From Acidobacteriota bacterium (GTDB taxonomy: Bacteria; Acidobacteriota; Thermoanaerobaculia; Multivoradales; J023), in the NCBI GenBank assembly GCA_029263315.1, contig JAJCXR010000042.1:62001-126000 (forward strand): a DNA stretch of 64,000 nucleotides, in the 5' to 3' direction. Shown here one piece after another: positions 44,013 to 51,944 of the stretch. Position numbers and translations under genes: made by a program. The stretch's first letter is position 1, and each line of letters starts with the position of its first letter. Below the pieces are notes generated by a model that worked only from the letters and a program-made list of their open reading frames with translations, had not been told where the DNA came from and did no database searches.

Positions 44013-45487
44013 AGGGACTGGCGGATCTCAAGCGGGTGGCCTCGTCGAGCGGCCTCTATGCCGTTGGCGAGATCCTCAACCGGGGCCTCGCCTTCCTGCT
44101 GCTGCCCATCTACACTCGGTTTCTCGATCCCGCCGATTACGGCGCCCTGGAGCTGTTCAACGCCTTTTCGGGGGTGCTCTTCGCTTTCCTCTTGCTGGGC
44201 ATGCCATCGGCCCTCAACAAATGCTTCCACCGCGACTGCGAAACGGAGGAGGAGCGCTCTTCGGTGCTCGCCACCTCGCTGTTGGTGGATCTCCCCCTGT
44301 TGTTGCTCGGTGGTAGCCTGCTGTTGATCTTCGCCGAGCCCGTCGGACGGGTGATCATCGGTGAGCAGGGCATGGCCACCCTGGTACGGCTGGTGGTCGC
44401 CACAGCCGTCGTCGCCAGCCTGATGGCCATCGTCCTGTCGAGCTTTCGGGCCCGCGAGCGCTCCCTGGCCTTTGTGGCCATCAACCTGCTGCAATTCGCC
44501 CCCGCCATCGCCCTCAATATCTTGTTGGTGGTGCGCTACGAAATGGGTGTTCAAGGGGTGCTATGGGGCAATTTGATCTCCGCCTGCATCGCTCTGCCGG
44601 TCGGCCTTTGGGTGGCGACCAGGAGGGATCGACTGCGTTTCGAGCCCCGCCTGGTGAAGCCCCTGGTGCACTTCGGCGCCCTGCTGGTGCCGATCACCCT
44701 GGCCACCTGGGTGATCGACCTGTCGGACCGCTACGTGCTGCGCATTTACTCCGACCTGGAGCAGATCGCCGTCTATGCCGTCGGCTACAAGATCGGCATG
44801 ATTCTCAACATGGCGTTGGTGTGGCCCTTTCAGCTTGCCTGGCCGGCGGTGGCGTTCTCGATCAGCAAGCGGCCGGATCACCACGAGACCTACGCCCGCA
44901 CCACCACTTATTTCGGCCTCGCCATGACCATCGGTTGGCTCGGTTTGAGCTTGGTGTCGCGTCCGGGTTTGCCCTTCCTGGCCGGCGATCTCTATCTCGA
45001 GGCCTCGTCGGTGGTGCCTTGGGTGGCCCTGGCCTATCTGTTCAACGGCTTGCATTTCTGCGTCTCGCCGGGCATCCACGTCGAAGGCAAAACCAAGTCC
45101 ATCACCCTCTATGCGGGCCTTGCCGCGGTGATCAATTTGGGGTTGAATTTCTTGATGGTGCCCCGCTTCGGCATCCTCGGTGCCGCCGGCTCGACGACGA
45201 TCACTTTCTTTTTCCTGGCCGTCGCCACCTGGTGGCGCAGCCAACAGGTCCATGCCGTGCCCCACGAAACCGTTCGACATCTCAAGATCCTGGCCGCCGC
45301 CGTCGTCACCTGGTTACTGGCGGTGCGCTTCGAGCCGACGGATCTGTTGCCCGGATTGCTTTGGCACGGCACCTGGGCTACGGTAGGATTTCTCTCTCTA
45401 CTCTTGCTCCTGGGCTTCCTCGATGTGGGTGAACGCCAGATGATCCTCCAACTGAGCCACCGTCTGCGACGGAGGGATCGACCATGA
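44009..45487 (+). CDS. Wzx-type oligosaccharide flippase (MATE/MVF superfamily)
   Basis: The true start is GTG at 44009 (GTGA overlap). The 492-aa protein has 12-14 hydrophobic helices. It opens with a typical Wzx N-terminus (VASSSGLYAVGEILNRGLAFLLLPIYTRFLDPADYGALELF), and later segments include DLSDRYVLRIYSDLEQIAVYAVGYKIG. It should turn undecaprenyl-linked oligosaccharide units over to the periplasm. It overlaps the methyltransferase start by four bases. No Wzy polymerase is visible in this locus. Confidence 0.9.
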   Translation: MKGLADLKRVASSSGLYAVGEILNRGLAFLLLPIYTRFLDPADYGALELFNAFSGVLFAFLLLGMPSALNKCFHRDCETEEERSSVLATSLLVDLPLLLLGGSLLLIFAEPVGRVIIGEQGMATLVRLVVATAVVASLMAIVLSSFRARERSLAFVAINLLQFAPAIALNILLVVRYEMGVQGVLWGNLISACIALPVGLWVATRRDRLRFEPRLVKPLVHFGALLVPITLATWVIDLSDRYVLRIYSDLEQIAVYAVGYKIGMILNMALVWPFQLAWPAVAFSISKRPDHHETYARTTTYFGLAMTIGWLGLSLVSRPGLPFLAGDLYLEASSVVPWVALAYLFNGLHFCVSPGIHVEGKTKSITLYAGLAAVINLGLNFLMVPRFGILGAAGSTTITFFFLAVATWWRSQQVHAVPHETVRHLKILAAAVVTWLLAVRFEPTDLLPGLLWHGTWATVGFLSLLLLLGFLDVGERQMILQLSHRLRRRDRP

Positions 45488-46398
45488 ATCCACTCAAGAA
45501 GCTGATCCCGGAAACCGTCCGTGCCAAGGTGCGGGACCATCCCCTGTGGCGGCGACGCTACAACCGGCGCCACGCCGTCGAGCTGGCCACCACCTCGAAG
45601 CGGCTGGATCTGTGCAGCAGCCAGATCGCCCACATGTTCCATTTGGCGGATCACCCCTCCTTGGAGGGCAAGGTGTGCATGGAGATCGGCTCCGGCTGGA
45701 TCCTCAGCCACGCCCTGGTCTGCCATCTGCTGGGGGCTTCGAAGGTGCTGTGCACCGATGTCGAGGCCATCGTGCGGCCGAGCTATATCCCCATCGCCAT
45801 CCGCAGCGCCGTGCATTACATCGTGCGCGACGTGCTCTCCCCCTTCGCCGAGCACGCCGACATCCGGGCCCGCCTGGAGCATTTGGCCAGCCTCGACCAC
45901 TTCGACCTCGAGGTGCTGGCCAGCCTGGGCATCGAGTATGTGGCGCCGATCGATCTGGCTAAACGATGCCTCGGGCAGCCGGTGGATTTCATCTACTCGT
46001 TGTCGGTGCTGGAACACGTACCGGTGGACGACATCGCTCCCCTGCTGGCCAACCTGGTGCAAGATCTGACGGTGGGGGGTACCATGGTGCACGCCATCCA
46101 CTTGGAGGATCACCGCGACATCCAGAACCATCCCTTCCCCTTCTTGGCGGAGGACGGCAACCACTACGGGCGCGGCGAGCAAACGGTGCACGGCAACCGC
46201 ATCCGTCGCAGCCGCTGGCGGCGTCATTTCGACGCCCTCGAGGCCTTCGACTGGCGTTTTATCTATCAGTTCAGCCGCCGCGACAAACCGTTGCCATCGC
46301 ACATCGACGCCGCCGTCGAGCACCAGGGGGAGGACGATTTGCGGATCAGTCACATCGGCGTCTACGGGGTCAAGCGGGCCCCGGAGGAGAGGGCATGA
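45484..46398 (+). CDS. SAM-dependent class I methyltransferase-like protein
   Basis: This is a 304-aa protein, translationally coupled to the flippase (ATGA). A SAM-binding motif is seen at GKVCMEIGSGWILSHALVCH (about residues 62-81) and an acidic residue at VLCTDVE after strand 2. VDFIYSLSVLEHVPVDD is the typical second motif of methyltransferases. A basic N-terminus MNPLKKLIPETVRAKVRDHPLWRRR has no signal. It probably modifies a sugar of the unit or a lipid end group; the substrate is unknown. Confidence 0.82.
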   Translation: MNPLKKLIPETVRAKVRDHPLWRRRYNRRHAVELATTSKRLDLCSSQIAHMFHLADHPSLEGKVCMEIGSGWILSHALVCHLLGASKVLCTDVEAIVRPSYIPIAIRSAVHYIVRDVLSPFAEHADIRARLEHLASLDHFDLEVLASLGIEYVAPIDLAKRCLGQPVDFIYSLSVLEHVPVDDIAPLLANLVQDLTVGGTMVHAIHLEDHRDIQNHPFPFLAEDGNHYGRGEQTVHGNRIRRSRWRRHFDALEAFDWRFIYQFSRRDKPLPSHIDAAVEHQGEDDLRISHIGVYGVKRAPEERA

Positions 46399-47330
46399 GC
46401 GACGGGGCGAGCCCGCAGCGGCAGGGGAAAGTCGGGGCCGATAAAGCGGGGGGCTATGTCGAGACCCGCCTCAGCGCCGGCGTCTTGGCGTCGAATCTGG
46501 AGTATTTGCACCGCTGCCCCATCTGTCACGGCGACGACCTGCGGCACTATGTGCGGGTGCCGTCCCTATTCAACGAGGGGGAGTTCATTCGCTACGAGCG
46601 CTGCCGCGATTGCCGCACGGTGATCCGCAACCCACGGCTTCCCCCCGAGTACCGATTGGCACGTTACGAAGAGCCGGAAATGCCACCGGAGGCCAAGCAA
46701 CTCAACGCCAAGAGTCAAGTGCACTACGCCTACATGATGCGGCAGGTGGAGCGCTTGCTACCCGAGGGCTGTGGCCGTCGTCTGTTCGATTTCGGCTGCG
46801 GCGCCGGCGGCTTCCTGGTGGAGGCCAAAAAGGTGGGGTTCGAGGTCATGGGTTTGGAGCTCAGCAAGGATTTGGCCCAGCACGTGGAGCAGGTGCACGG
46901 CATCCCGGTCTTTCAAGGGCTGGTGGACGATCCGTCCTTCGCCGACGAGACCTTTGACGTCATCATCAGCTCCCAGGTCTTCGAGCACCTGCTGGATCCC
47001 CGCGGCACCCTGGAGGAGGTCAAAACCCACCTGCGGCGTCCGGGATTGCTGCTCATCGAAGTACCCAACCTTTATGACATCCGCGAGCGCCTGCACAAGG
47101 GCCGCATGATGGACGACTCCCATCTCTTCTATTTCACCGCCCGCAGCCTGGCCCGCATGGTGCGCGAGCAAGGCTTCGAGATACTCAAGGTGCAGGAGGG
47201 CCTGCGCCCCTACCGTTTTCTGCGCAACGCCGACCAGACGCCCGCTCCCGGCTTGATGGAGCTCGGGGCCAGCCTGTTGTCCCTGTGCCAAATCAAGACC
47301 GGCCTCACCCTCTTCGCCCGCTGGCGCTGA
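46395..47330 (+). CDS. Zinc-ribbon SAM-dependent methyltransferase (Methyltransf_23-like)
   Basis: The ATG at 46395 overlaps the upstream stop by four bases; the longer frame is not translated separately. The 311-aa product begins with a zinc ribbon made of CPIC at about residue 41 and CRDC at about 75. The methyltransferase core follows, with LFDFGCGAGGFLVEAKKVGFEVMGLELS (about 132-160), DVIISSQVFEHLLDP and HLFYFTARSLARM. This order is common in sugar C- or O-methyltransferases of surface polysaccharide loci. It is the last of the four overlapping genes starting with the GT4 gene. Confidence 0.87.
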   Translation: MSDGASPQRQGKVGADKAGGYVETRLSAGVLASNLEYLHRCPICHGDDLRHYVRVPSLFNEGEFIRYERCRDCRTVIRNPRLPPEYRLARYEEPEMPPEAKQLNAKSQVHYAYMMRQVERLLPEGCGRRLFDFGCGAGGFLVEAKKVGFEVMGLELSKDLAQHVEQVHGIPVFQGLVDDPSFADETFDVIISSQVFEHLLDPRGTLEEVKTHLRRPGLLLIEVPNLYDIRERLHKGRMMDDSHLFYFTARSLARMVREQGFEILKVQEGLRPYRFLRNADQTPAPGLMELGASLLSLCQIKTGLTLFARWR

Positions 47331-47376
47331 GGTCCGAGCCTATCTACCGCCCAAACTACGACGACAAGGATCTGCC

Positions 47377-47736
47377 ATGCCCCAATTCATCGCCAAACCC
47401 ACCCGCATCGTCGCCGCCGGCAACCTCCCCAAGGAAATCGACGAATTTGTCGGCGGTGTCAATACCGGCGACCAGGCCCTCAGCATCGCCATCATGAACA
47501 GCCCCCAAGGCTGGACGGAGCCCGGCCAGCGTCCCGAGTTCGACGAATACACCGTCGTGCTCGAGGGTCTGCTCACCGTCGACACCGAAAACGACGGCAC
47601 CCTTGAAGTACGGGCCGGCCAAGGCATCATCGCCCGGGCCGGTGAGTGGGTGCGCTACGGCACCCCCGGTGGGGCGCGTTATGTGGCGGTATGCCTGCCC
47701 GCCTTTTCACCGGATACGGTGCATCGCGACGCTTAG
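47377..47736 (+). CDS. Small cupin-domain protein
   Basis: This 119-aa protein starts with AAGGA about 5 bases upstream. One beta-barrel domain has the cupin motifs GWTEPGQRPEFDEYTVVLEG (first motif, with Glu/Tyr replacing the usual two His) and GQGIIARAGEWVRYGTP. It lacks clear HxH ligands, so metal binding is doubtful. Cupins in polysaccharide loci can be sugar epimerases or isomerases, but this one is too short to tell. It may be unconnected housekeeping. It is convergent with the module on the other strand, 7 bases apart. Confidence 0.75.
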   Translation: MPQFIAKPTRIVAAGNLPKEIDEFVGGVNTGDQALSIAIMNSPQGWTEPGQRPEFDEYTVVLEGLLTVDTENDGTLEVRAGQGIIARAGEWVRYGTPGGARYVAVCLPAFSPDTVHRDA

Positions 47737-47743
47737 ATCAAGG

Positions 47744-49078
47744 TCAGTAGCCGCCGACGTAGCCCAAGCCATGGTTTTCGATTTGGTGGCCGATCACCGT
47801 CGGAGCGACTTTGAGCTCCGACGCCAAATCCTCTACCTGCTGCTCGGTCACCAAACCGCCAACCCGTTTGGCCAGCACATCGGCAGGGGCCAAGAGCTCC
47901 GCGGCAAAGGCCCTAGCGGCTCGCTGCGGAAAGGTCGCCGCGTTGGTAAGTAGGCGTCCACCGGAGCCCAGGCTCATGGTCAGAGGAAAGAAGGCGGCGC
48001 GGGCCAAACGAAAACGCTCCGCAGGCTCGTGGCGTTCCTGGGGTGAAAGCAATGTGGGAGCCGAATGAGACGCATCGAGCGCCACCAAACCATCTAGGGA
48101 AGTCTCTCCGGAAGCAATCGTTCTCGCCGACGATGCCCATCCCAATTTCTCGACAAAGACTCCCGCGAGATCCTCGATCATCGGGTCCGAGACACCGTTG
48201 ATCGAGCACTTCGATCGGAGCCCTCTAGCTACCTGATAACCATAGTCGTGGGCCGTCAAGCCGTTTGCCTCTGGCTCGATGGTCAACCACGGGGTCTTGG
48301 CGCCATTCTGTCCTACCATACTGAGGCCATCTTGGACCCATGCCAGATCGGGCGCTAGCCGCAGCGCATCACTTCCCGAGAGCAAATCCAAGGCCAAATC
48401 ACCTGGCAAACTTCGCACCTCCTCGATGAGCCCGAGCATTGCTTCCGAGGCTTCTTGAGGATCATAGGGGTCGAGCCCAAGAACGGCCAGGGATTCGCAC
48501 AGCTTCCTTTCGTCGGAGTCAGAGGAGCGAATGGCCGCCCAGCTCTCGGCCAACCGCTCGACCTCTTCGTTGGCTGGCAAGCACTCATGGAGACGTTGCA
48601 ACACCCTCTCGACCAGGGTAGCCATCGAGTCTTCTAAGATTTCCGGTAATATCCGTTCGTGGCCTTGACCGATGAATCGGAGCCTGCTGGGCCCCTCCAG
48701 CTCGGGGTCGCTTTCCCAATGCAGGACAATCTCTTCGCCATCGCGAGCAATTGTGAGATCCGGTAAGGCCCCTCCATCCCTCGCAGCCAAGAGATTGTGC
48801 CTTTGAACCCAATCCCGGATAAACGGTTTGGCTGCGCGGCCACTCATCAAGGGACTGCTGGAAATGGGCTCATTGAGCAGATGCCACCAGTTCTCGACCA
48901 ACCACTCCGTGAGCGGAAACACAGACCCGTATACCGTCGTTCTTTGTGTGCTCGACTGCCGAACAATCACTTGGGTGATCGGACGGGTGCCCAACTTGAG
49001 CCTCAACCGCCCCCAGGTCGCGGCCAGGACTTTGTCACGCACCCCCGGTGCTTCTTCCCATTCGAGATCGAAAATCAT
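47744..49078 (-). CDS. ImmA/IrrE-like protein without the metal-binding motif
   Basis: This is a 444-aa protein. The C-terminal 80 residues read AARAFAAELLAPADVLAKRV, EDLASELKVAPTVIGHQIENHGL, which is the tail of ImmA/IrrE zinc peptidases. Where the family has RF..AHE.GH, this protein has RFRLARAAFF. The two His and the Glu are gone, so metalloprotease activity is unlikely. Residues 1-330 match nothing I recognise and are mostly helical and acidic. The gene follows the 134-aa gene by four bases, so the two form a pair. Base composition is visibly less GC-rich than the neighbouring genes, suggesting acquisition. Protein-protein binding rather than cleavage is inferred. Confidence 0.75.
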   Translation of the reverse strand: MIFDLEWEEAPGVRDKVLAATWGRLRLKLGTRPITQVIVRQSSTQRTTVYGSVFPLTEWLVENWWHLLNEPISSSPLMSGRAAKPFIRDWVQRHNLLAARDGGALPDLTIARDGEEIVLHWESDPELEGPSRLRFIGQGHERILPEILEDSMATLVERVLQRLHECLPANEEVERLAESWAAIRSSDSDERKLCESLAVLGLDPYDPQEASEAMLGLIEEVRSLPGDLALDLLSGSDALRLAPDLAWVQDGLSMVGQNGAKTPWLTIEPEANGLTAHDYGYQVARGLRSKCSINGVSDPMIEDLAGVFVEKLGWASSARTIASGETSLDGLVALDASHSAPTLLSPQERHEPAERFRLARAAFFPLTMSLGSGGRLLTNAATFPQRAARAFAAELLAPADVLAKRVGGLVTEQQVEDLASELKVAPTVIGHQIENHGLGYVGGY

Positions 49079-49082
49079 GGGG

Positions 49083-49487
49083 TCACCACTTTAAAAGGCC
49101 ATCGGGGTCTTTGGGCCACTCCATCTCCTCGAGCCGATAACCCTTGTAGGTCCCCTGAGGCCCATTGATGTGCCTGGCTTCGTATAGACAACCTCCGATC
49201 CAGGTCCAGACGTACTTGGGAAAACCACCTTCGAATCTCGCACTCGTGCAACGGCGACGGATACCTTCTTTCAGCGCCTCGGAGTTGCGCCCGAGATCCT
49301 TCGTCATATGCGGCTCACAGGGTGTCGCATCCGTTCGCAGTCGCGGAGGTCCGGCAGAGCTCGGATGATCCTTGTGCTCAGGACTCCCTACATAGCTCAC
49401 CTTTTCCGCCAGGGCTTCCGGGGGTTCGGCCTCCACCGGCCACTTTCCGATGACTCGACGCTTGGGTCTGTGAAATCGATGACGCAT
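49083..49487 (-). CDS. 134-aa partner of the ImmA/IrrE-like protein, toxin/antitoxin-like module
   Basis: GGGAGA lies 7-8 bases before the ATG. The product begins with a basic, Pro-rich stretch (HRFHRPKRRVIGKWPVEAEPPE). It continues with VSYVGSPEHKDHP, RTDATPCEP, EALKEGIRRRC and a compact C-terminal region (FPKYVWTWIGGCLYEARHINGPQGTYKGYRLEEMEWP). I recall the C-terminal phrase EAR..NGPQGTYKGY beside ImmA/IrrE genes in other bacteria, but cannot confirm it. No catalytic motif of a known toxin is obvious. It shares the lower-GC composition of the downstream gene. It is probably the effector or its regulator in a two-gene module. Confidence 0.6.
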   Translation of the reverse strand: MRHRFHRPKRRVIGKWPVEAEPPEALAEKVSYVGSPEHKDHPSSAGPPRLRTDATPCEPHMTKDLGRNSEALKEGIRRRCTSARFEGGFPKYVWTWIGGCLYEARHINGPQGTYKGYRLEEMEWPKDPDGLLKW

Positions 49488-49525
49488 ATCAAATTCTCCC
49501 TACGCCAAGACTCTACCACCGAGGC

Positions 49526-51751
49526 TCAGGGAACCGTCTCCGGCTCCGCCCTCAAATGCCGATCGAAGAAATCCGTCATACGCCGCATCAAGTGGCGCCG
49601 GCCGCTTTCCTTGAAGCTACCGAAGCTGTGTTTGGCGCCGGGATAGAGGGCCAAGTCGAAGGGCACGCCGGCTTCGATGAAGGCGGTGGCAAGGTTGAGG
49701 GAATTCTGCGGATGCACATTGTCGTCGGCGGTGCCGTGGATGACCAGCAGGGCGTCCTTCAGGTCGGCGGCGTAGGTTATCGGCGAGGACGCTTCGTAGC
49801 CCGCGGCGTTGTTGCTCGGCAGGTCGAGATAGCGCTCCATCCAAATGGCGTCGTAGTATTTCCAGGCGGTGACCGGGGCGCCGGAGATGCCCGCTTTCCA
49901 CACTCCGGGACGGTTCAACAGGCTGTATAGGGTATGGGAGCCGCCGCCGGACCAACCCCACAGACCGAGGCGCTGGCTGTCGACCCAAGGCAAGGTCTTC
50001 AAGTAGTCCACCGCCGCCAGCTGCCCGGCGAGCTCGACCTCGCCGAAGCGACGGTGCAGACGATCTTCCCCCCGCTTGCCAAAATAACTGGAGGCTTGGT
50101 TGTCCACCGCCAGTAGCACATAGCCTTGGCTGGCCATGTATTTGTGCCACAGGCCGCGCAGGTCGTCGTCGCGCCAACGCTGAGACACCACTTGCGAAGC
50201 GGGACCGCCGTAGTGATACATGATCACCGGGTAACGCTTGCCGGGCTCCTGGTGGGACGGCAACATGATCTGGGCCGGCAGCTTCGAGCCCTCGGGGCCG
50301 TCGAGGGTGAAAAAGCGCCACTTGGGTAGGGCGGCGACGGTGGCCATCGGTGGGATGTTGGGCAAGGCATGGGACGTACCGTCACCGAGCCGACGCACCA
50401 CTTGCCGCGGCGGCGAATCGGCATCGCTGAAGGTGTGCACCCAGTCCCCCGATTCCGACACCAAGGCGCTGTGCCAGCCGACGCTCGACGTCAACTGCCG
50501 GGCCTCACCGCCGCCCAGGGCAGCGGTGAAGACGTGGCGCTCCGAGGCCCCCAGGGTGCCGGTGCCGTAGGCGGTGAAGACGATGCGATCGTTGCTTTCG
50601 TCGACGTGGTCCAAGGAGGTCAGGTTCCAGCCCTCCGGCGTCAGACGTCGTAGCTCACGGCCTTGGGCGTCGTGGGCGTAGAGGTGTTTCCAGCCGCTTT
50701 TCTCCGAGCTCCAGAGGAACCCGCCGTCGGCCAAAAAGGTGAATTCATTGCCCAGATTGATCCAGCTGGGCCAGCGGTCGCTCATCAACGTTGAGCAGGC
50801 GCCGTCCGTCGTCCGGCAGAGCAACAGATCGATCTGGGTCTGGTCGCGGTTCAGCCGCTGCACCACCAGTTGCTTGCCGTCGGGATGCCAATGCACGCGG
50901 GCCAAGTAGACGTCCGGGTCGCTGCCGGTGTCGAGGCTGACGGTGCGCTTCGAGGCCACGTCCACCACCCGGATCGCCACCTTGGGCAGCGGGTCTCCGG
51001 CCTTGGGATAGCGCTGCTCCTTGACCGTCGGGTGCACCTCGGAGGTGTCCACCAGGGGGTAGACGGCCACCTCCCGATCGTCGATGTGGTAGTAGGCCAG
51101 GTGAGAGCCGTTGGCGTTCCACCAGGAGGCGGTGGCGTCTCGGCCCCAAATCTCTTCCCAGTAGACCCAATCGGTGATGCCGTTGAACACCACCTCCGGC
51201 TCGCCGTCGTCGCTCAGCCGCTGCTCTTCCAAGGTCGTCAGATCCAAGACATATAAGTCGTTGTCTTTGACGTAAGCCAAGCGACGGCCGTCCGGCGATG
51301 GGTTGACCATCTCTTCATCGGCTTGGCTGCTGGTCAGTCGTTGAATTGTCCTGTTGGCCAAGGTGAAGCGGTAGAGGTCTCCGTCGACGGCGTAGAGCAG
51401 CGCCTCCCCCGACGTCAGGAATCGCAAGTCGTCGATGTCCGCCTCTTCTGGTTCCGTGTCCTCATCGTGCTCCGCACCACCGCCCCGCAGATCAGCGGGC
51501 GTCGCGACGACTTGGTGCTCGCCGCTGACGGCGTCGAAGAGCAGGTACTGATCGCCATCCCCGCCGTCCCAAGTCAAGAGCAACTGATGGCTGTCGGGAC
51601 GCCATTGCAAGTCCTCGGCCAAGGTGCCGTCGAGCTCGGGACGGAAGAGGTCGTCAAAGGTCATGGGGTCGTCGTCCGCCAGAAGCGGCATCTGGACGGC
51701 GATGAGCAGGCAAAGAACGGCGAACCAAATCGGGCGGTGAAGTCGTGGCAT
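49526..51751 (-). CDS. Exported DPP-IV-type S9 serine peptidase
   Basis: The ATG at 51751 has GGAG 7-8 bases upstream; the longer frame lacks this. The 741-aa enzyme has a signal peptide (RPIWFAVLCLLIAVQMPLLA, about 5-24). An eight-bladed propeller-like region follows (25-480) with DWVYWEEIWGR, the Glu pair that grips the substrate amino end. The alpha/beta hydrolase domain has Ser601 (GWSGGG), Asp676 (GTADDNVH) and His708 (AKHSFG), a complete triad with normal spacing. It removes N-terminal dipeptides, usually X-Pro. It works outside the cytoplasm and is divergent from the helicase gene. Confidence 0.95.
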   Translation of the reverse strand: MPRLHRPIWFAVLCLLIAVQMPLLADDDPMTFDDLFRPELDGTLAEDLQWRPDSHQLLLTWDGGDGDQYLLFDAVSGEHQVVATPADLRGGGAEHDEDTEPEEADIDDLRFLTSGEALLYAVDGDLYRFTLANRTIQRLTSSQADEEMVNPSPDGRRLAYVKDNDLYVLDLTTLEEQRLSDDGEPEVVFNGITDWVYWEEIWGRDATASWWNANGSHLAYYHIDDREVAVYPLVDTSEVHPTVKEQRYPKAGDPLPKVAIRVVDVASKRTVSLDTGSDPDVYLARVHWHPDGKQLVVQRLNRDQTQIDLLLCRTTDGACSTLMSDRWPSWINLGNEFTFLADGGFLWSSEKSGWKHLYAHDAQGRELRRLTPEGWNLTSLDHVDESNDRIVFTAYGTGTLGASERHVFTAALGGGEARQLTSSVGWHSALVSESGDWVHTFSDADSPPRQVVRRLGDGTSHALPNIPPMATVAALPKWRFFTLDGPEGSKLPAQIMLPSHQEPGKRYPVIMYHYGGPASQVVSQRWRDDDLRGLWHKYMASQGYVLLAVDNQASSYFGKRGEDRLHRRFGEVELAGQLAAVDYLKTLPWVDSQRLGLWGWSGGGSHTLYSLLNRPGVWKAGISGAPVTAWKYYDAIWMERYLDLPSNNAAGYEASSPITYAADLKDALLVIHGTADDNVHPQNSLNLATAFIEAGVPFDLALYPGAKHSFGSFKESGRRHLMRRMTDFFDRHLRAEPETVP

Positions 51752-51944
51752 CGGAGGCTCCAGGGTCGGCAAATGACAGCGTGGCGCGGGTTCATGGCGG
51801 TGATCAGCCGATGATATCGTAGCTTCGCCCAGGACGTGGGCCCGCGAGCTCTCCCCCGCCACCCCCACGCTTGCTCCTATCCATTACTTGGCTTACGATT
51901 CGGTGCCTCATCAGCGAAAACCAGAGAAATTACCGAGTGGTGCC

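Noticed and set aside
45966..46394. Upstream in-frame extension of the zinc-ribbon methyltransferase.
   Set aside because: It lies over the previous methyltransferase in another frame; the ATG at 46395 with the ATGA overlap is the natural start.
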